Origin: Vibrio maritimus
GTDB taxonomy: Bacteria > Pseudomonadota > Gammaproteobacteria > Enterobacterales > Vibrionaceae
Assembly (NCBI RefSeq): GCF_021441885.1
Contig: NZ_CP090439.1
Location: forward strand, 310,001-374,000
Direction of reading: 5' to 3'
DNA length: 64,000 nucleotides
Position 1 is the stretch's first letter; every line of letters begins with the position of its first letter. Made by a program: the position numbers and the translations under genes. Positions 60,347 to 64,000 of this stretch are shown here, piece by piece. The notes beneath the pieces were generated by a model. That model did not search any database. It worked only from the letters and a program-made list of their open reading frames with translations, and had not been told where the DNA came from.

Positions 60347-60370
60347 ACTATCCTCATAATAAGCAATAGT
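60347..60370 (-). promoter_or_regulatory. ROSE-like RNA thermometer hairpin over the hsp20 ribosome site
   Basis: In the RNA, ACUAUUGCU (rev. of 60362-60370) pairs with AGGAUAGU (60347-60354) around the loop UAUUAUG. The stem has one bulged U and a G-G mismatch in the UUGCU/AGGA part, which is the mark of ROSE elements in Hsp20 leaders, and it buries the ribosome site. Melting at high temperature would free it. Confidence 0.7.
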
Positions 60371-60580
60371 TCTCAACGTCATCACAAGCATGTGATTACA
60401 TCAAGACTGGACACATACTCTCCGCGCGCTCAGGTGCCGCATTTAGACATATGTTCCAAGTGTTAACAGGGTTGAAGCTCATTTAGTCTCGCCAAACGGC
60501 TTCAAATAACGAGCGGTTATTGCTTCCCTAGTAAGGCAAAGCTAACTGCTCAAGAACTCCAATAGGCAGTTCATGTAAAT

Positions 60581-60609
60581 AATATATGCTTCCGAAAATA
60601 ACCTGTCAA
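60581..60609 (-). promoter_or_regulatory. Sigma-70 promoter of hsp20
   Basis: On the minus strand TTGACA (60604-60609) and TATATT (60581-60586) are separated by 17 bases, close to consensus. Transcription would start near 60574, giving a leader of about 230 bases before hsp20, long enough for the ROSE-like structure. No clear sigma-32 promoter was seen. Confidence 0.75.
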
Positions 60610-60629
60610 CACTTGCATTAGATTTTTTA

Positions 60630-63497
60630 TTACTTTGTTGTCGGAAGTACTCTCACTTCAATCATTGATGAGACATCAATGCGATTTGCTAGTTTTTGAA
60701 TATCTGCCACGCTCACCTGACGAGCATAGGCTTCAAAATTTGCTTCATTGGCTAAGTTCTCTGGATAGCTTGATGCTTGTGCCATAAGACCAAACCAAAA
60801 GCCATTGCTCTCATAACTTTGCTCTACGCGGTCAGTCATGGGTGTGACCGCACGGACCAGCTCATCCTGAGTCACTCCCTTCTCTTGAAGATCTTTAACC
60901 AGCTGTTTGTAGATATTGAGCACAACATCTACATTTTCAATCGTGGTGTTACTGTTTAAGTTGAGGTAACCATAGTCTTTGTAGAGAAGTGACTGAGAAG
61001 AATCCACCCAAGGAGAGTAAGCTTTACCGGTCGACTCTCTAATCGCATCGTTGACTCGAATTTGCAGGATAGATCTTAAGATCGCAAAACCAACGACATC
61101 TCTATAATTGGAACCGTCAGGTAAAGTAAAATAGCCCGATGCCAGGGCGGTATTAGGCTCTCCGTGATGGTAATAAGTGTACGACTTATTCGGTTGTAAC
61201 TTAATCTCCGTCGCAGGCCTGTCTATAAAGGTTTGTGCCTTTATATCTAATGCTCCAAAAGTTTGAGCTACGTAATCCACAGCCTGCTGCTCACTGATGT
61301 TACCCAGCAGCGAAACCTCCACAGGCCCCTTGTTAATTGAACGCTCGACAAAAGGTTGCAACACCGTCAAGGGAAGCGCTTCAACCGATTCAATACTTGG
61401 ATAAACCCAGCGGGGGTCACCCTGATACATTAGCTCACCACTATTGAAGCCTAGAACTCTCTCTGGCGTCGTTGGGTAAGTATCATAAATTGACTTTAGG
61501 TGCTCAATCGCGAAAGCGTGACCACTTGCTCTATATCCGGGGTGGGTGAGAAACGCTGCCGTCACTCTTAACTGGTCAAGCACATCTTGAGGTGGCACAC
61601 GATATTGACTCTCTATCGCATCGTCTGTCAGATAAATGTTGGCATTAATCTGTCGACCCGAAAATATCGATCTCAGGTCATTGATATCGTGAGCCTCTAA
61701 TCCACCAGCCACAAAACCGGCATCAAAAAGTGTCGCGAATGCGCCCTCCTCTGGGGTGAGCCCGAGCTTGCCTTTACCAGCACGAACGCTGATGTAAACC
61801 GCATTTGACTCATAGTCGGTTGGTTTTACGTTAAGATAGACGCCGTTTTCAAACCTATAACGAGTCACGCCGCCAAAATTCGTTGTTTCCAGCTTTTCAG
61901 CCGTCCCTTCTTTGCCAAAGCTCTGATATGCAAACTCAGCTTGTTTCTGAGGAATGTAAGGAGACACTTGTTTAGCGCTCGCTATTTGATAAGTTTCAAG
62001 AACATCCTGACTCGTTGCAGACTTCGCCTGTCCAGTAGAAGGTCGTTCGGTTACGTAAATTCGCGGTGCTTTTCCTTGCCAGTGCTGCTGAAAAGCGCGA
62101 TTAAACACCTCAATATCTTGTGACATCACATCTTGCTCGAACAGAGACAAATCAAATGCCCGACTGGTCGTGACCATACTATTGTTGACATCACTTACAA
62201 GCCTCTCGGCATAATCGGCACTGTAAGTATCGTCTTCCGCCTCGGCGTCTAATTTGAGCAGATTATGGTATTTGTCGAGCTGTCGCTTTATCTCCTGCTC
62301 GGTAAACCCATATTGAGCCGCTTGACGAAGACCTTGGTCTAGTACCTGGAGTCCTTCTCGCCACAGACTCTGAGGGGTAGTCATGCTCAATTGGTTAATG
62401 GCAATGACATCAAACTGATTGTAAGAGCCGACATAAGGCGACAGTAACTTGCCTTCACTGGCATAAGACTGAGTTTCAAGTCGGTACTGAAGTGCTTGAT
62501 TAGCAATATACAAAGTGAGTTCTTGCGACCGCTTCAACTTAGAGTCTGGTGCGCGATCTATTGGTTCAAGGAAGTTTAGTTCCACCGTGGTTATTGCGTT
62601 AGGATCCAGAAATACCCGCGCCTCAGGATGATTAGGTAAGGTGACTTGTTTACTGTACGCCTCTGGCTGCTTCCCTTTTGCATGCCAATCTCCAAACTGC
62701 TTTTCAACCATAGCAAAGGTTTGTTGAACGTCGACATCACCTGCGATGATTAGCGTCGTGTTCTCTGGCGTATAGTAATGGCGATAAAAGTCTGTCAAAC
62801 GCTGCTTGTCCACCATTTTCATGCCGTCAAGTGTTCCTAGAGGGATCCGCTCTATGACATTGCCGTCTCGTAGAACAAAGCTAGACCAGTCATAGAGCAT
62901 GTTAAGATCGAGCGTCGTCCTCTCGCGAACCTCCGAGGAGATAACGGGTAGTTCACGCTCAATTGCCTCTTTATCAAGCGTCAGTTCCGACGCGGTTTCT
63001 CTCATGATAAATAGCGATGTTTTTAACGTTTCAACATCATTTTTCGGTAGTTCTAGCGTGTATACCGTTTGCTTAAAGTTGGTTTCGGCATTGGTATCTT
63101 TACCAAATGACAAGCCATGTCTTTCAAGGATTTGAACCATTTCCCCCTCGGGCACATTCATCGAACCGTTAAATGCCATATGCTCAAGAAAGTGCGCTAA
63201 ACCCGGTTCTTTTTGCCCCGGTTCTTGCAAGGAACCCGCCGCAACACGCATACGAATCGACACGGCCTTTTTGGGCTTGTCGTTAGCAATAATGATCACC
63301 CTCATGCCATTGCCCAACGCTTTGGCATGCAGTTTCTCATCAAGCGGCAGATCTGACTTTTCAAACCAAAGTGTTGCCTGATTATCTGGTGTCTCTATGT
63401 GTGCCTGTGCACTAAACGAAGCAACTTGAATTAAGGCCAGTGTGGCGAGTAAAAACAGCTTCACGGTTGGAGTGTGAAGGCGATGAGAAAAAATCAT
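60630..63497 (-). CDS. M16-family zinc metallopeptidase (pitrilysin/insulinase type), exported
   Basis: A 955-residue periplasmic peptidase. The start at 63497 gives a signal-anchor (TVKLFLLATLALIQVASFSA) and has AGGGA before it. The inverted zinc motif HFLEH with a downstream Glu is in the first M16 domain, followed by three more M16-type domains, as in large single-chain pitrilysin-like enzymes. It cleaves peptides, probably misfolded or signal-type ones in the periplasm. Its stop is 20 bases from the hsp20 promoter. Confidence 0.9.
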   Translation of the reverse strand: MIFSHRLHTPTVKLFLLATLALIQVASFSAQAHIETPDNQATLWFEKSDLPLDEKLHAKALGNGMRVIIIANDKPKKAVSIRMRVAAGSLQEPGQKEPGLAHFLEHMAFNGSMNVPEGEMVQILERHGLSFGKDTNAETNFKQTVYTLELPKNDVETLKTSLFIMRETASELTLDKEAIERELPVISSEVRERTTLDLNMLYDWSSFVLRDGNVIERIPLGTLDGMKMVDKQRLTDFYRHYYTPENTTLIIAGDVDVQQTFAMVEKQFGDWHAKGKQPEAYSKQVTLPNHPEARVFLDPNAITTVELNFLEPIDRAPDSKLKRSQELTLYIANQALQYRLETQSYASEGKLLSPYVGSYNQFDVIAINQLSMTTPQSLWREGLQVLDQGLRQAAQYGFTEQEIKRQLDKYHNLLKLDAEAEDDTYSADYAERLVSDVNNSMVTTSRAFDLSLFEQDVMSQDIEVFNRAFQQHWQGKAPRIYVTERPSTGQAKSATSQDVLETYQIASAKQVSPYIPQKQAEFAYQSFGKEGTAEKLETTNFGGVTRYRFENGVYLNVKPTDYESNAVYISVRAGKGKLGLTPEEGAFATLFDAGFVAGGLEAHDINDLRSIFSGRQINANIYLTDDAIESQYRVPPQDVLDQLRVTAAFLTHPGYRASGHAFAIEHLKSIYDTYPTTPERVLGFNSGELMYQGDPRWVYPSIESVEALPLTVLQPFVERSINKGPVEVSLLGNISEQQAVDYVAQTFGALDIKAQTFIDRPATEIKLQPNKSYTYYHHGEPNTALASGYFTLPDGSNYRDVVGFAILRSILQIRVNDAIRESTGKAYSPWVDSSQSLLYKDYGYLNLNSNTTIENVDVVLNIYKQLVKDLQEKGVTQDELVRAVTPMTDRVEQSYESNGFWFGLMAQASSYPENLANEANFEAYARQVSVADIQKLANRIDVSSMIEVRVLPTTK

Positions 63498-63846
63498 ATC
63501 GAATATCCCTGAGGTTTCATTTGTCACCATCATGTAACAAAACACATATAGCGTGCTTATATTAGTAAAAATCAATCAATATGACCGTAAGGGTCTGTAC
63601 GAAATTTCTCCTTCGTTTCATACGTTGCGAAGCTAACTGTGATAAGAGGTTGAAATTATGTATTTTTGATAAAACTTTACATTTTATGGTATGGATTGCA
63701 TACGAAAGTTCTGCTCTTATAGAGGGGAATTTTTTATCGACGTCATCGAGTGTTCTAGTTACAAACTAAGCTACCCCAAAGAAGGGTAGCGTTACTCACA
63801 CTCCCCCAAAAACGTCTTTTGTGCTTGTTATATAAGGAGTTATACA
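63498..63846 (+). other. Intergenic region before glgC; no gene seen
   Basis: About 350 bases. It holds a short hairpin GCTACCC / GGGTAGC near 63770-63790 without a T-run, and AAGGAG before glgC. No supportable gene. Confidence 0.4.
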
Positions 63847-64000
63847 ATGCCGAAGGAAAACCAATATTCCCATATTTCTAGTAACGCTCGTCTAAGAAAC
63901 ACAACCGCTATGATCCTAGCGGGAGGGAAAGGCACTAGGCTTAAAGAGCTTACCTCTACGATCGCAAAACCAGCAGTATCGTTTGGTGGCAAGTTTAAAA
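63847..64000 (+). CDS. glgC: Glucose-1-phosphate adenylyltransferase GlgC (N-terminal part)
   Basis: The window ends after 51 codons. MILAGGKGTRLKELT is the nucleotide-sugar pyrophosphorylase signature, and KPAVSFGGKFK is the GlgC form. AAGGAG lies just before the ATG at 63847. It makes ADP-glucose for glycogen. The rest lies beyond the right edge. Confidence 0.88.
   Translation, partial: MPKENQYSHISSNARLRNTTAMILAGGKGTRLKELTSTIAKPAVSFGGKFK

Noticed and set aside
63581..63769. 62-residue frame in the gap before glgC
   Set aside because: Cys/Leu-rich, no ribosome site, looks random.
1..64000. tRNA, rRNA, CRISPR arrays, prophage, integron or origin of replication
   Set aside because: Read for these and saw no convincing signal; a covariance-model scan would be needed to rule out small RNAs.

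Overview
The window looks like part of the second chromosome of a Vibrio or close relative. Supporting points are the overall gene content, the gene neighbourhood pstSCAB - DEAD-box helicase - lpp - L,D-transpeptidase - photolyase - MerR - DUF523/DUF1722 - deoD (known, from memory, on Vibrio cholerae chromosome II), a 1,025-residue RND pump, a second dnaK/dnaJ pair, and many one-component regulators of the LysR, AraC and MarR families. Base composition is mixed, with no ribosomal RNA, tRNA, CRISPR array, complete insertion sequence or integron repeat seen. It is a chromosomal accessory and metabolic region, not a phage or plasmid.

Left part (1-24 kb): a leftward amino-acid binding protein plus aminotransferase pair faces a LysR regulator and an amidinotransferase-superfamily enzyme, probably an arginine or guanidino-compound locus. 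Then come a leftward FISUMP-domain protein and short-chain dehydrogenase, and an AraC regulator. One inverted-repeat operator occurs in front of the FISUMP gene and again in front of the AraC gene. A decayed dehydrogenase remnant, a patatin lipoprotein, a glycosyltransferase and a GNAT enzyme follow. Next is a dehydrogenase - AraC - DNA glycosylase run preceded by 21-bp-spaced direct repeats, a cytochrome c' / cytochrome b / MarR group around a very long perfect palindrome, then a monooxygenase, LysR, VOC protein, radical SAM protein, two outer-membrane proteins, a barrel-protein remnant and small genes.

Middle (22-39 kb): LysR with a two-gene RND efflux pump; a POT-family transporter that lacks the usual proton-coupling motif; a four-gene cytochrome operon (cytochrome c, ccoN, ccoO, and a CcoP fused to a triheme dehydrogenase-type cytochrome, five haems in all); a PAS-PAS-GGDEF-EAL protein; the nucleotidase YjjG; and an MFS transporter preceded by a His-rich membrane protein.

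Right part (39-64 kb): pstSCAB behind a six-unit, 11-bp-phased PhoB array; a DEAD-box helicase; Lpp and the L,D-transpeptidase family that attaches it; an overlapping leftward operon DUF523/DUF1722 - MerR - photolyase - L,D-transpeptidase whose promoter is flanked by two matching 24-bp boxes; deoD; a zinc-ribbon/HTH protein of unknown function; a DMT transporter; YiaW-YiaV; a LysR; a periplasmic glutathione peroxidase; and a chaperone cluster hsp20-dnaK-dnaJ. The hsp20 leader carries a ROSE-like hairpin that hides its ribosome binding site. An M16 peptidase and the start of glgC end the window.

Best candidates for something new are the pentahaem CcoP fusion oxidase operon, the duplicated promoter boxes of the photolyase operon with a cobalamin-domain-like regulator that has no ligand histidine, the ROSE-like thermosensor, and the three operator families seen by repeat comparison.
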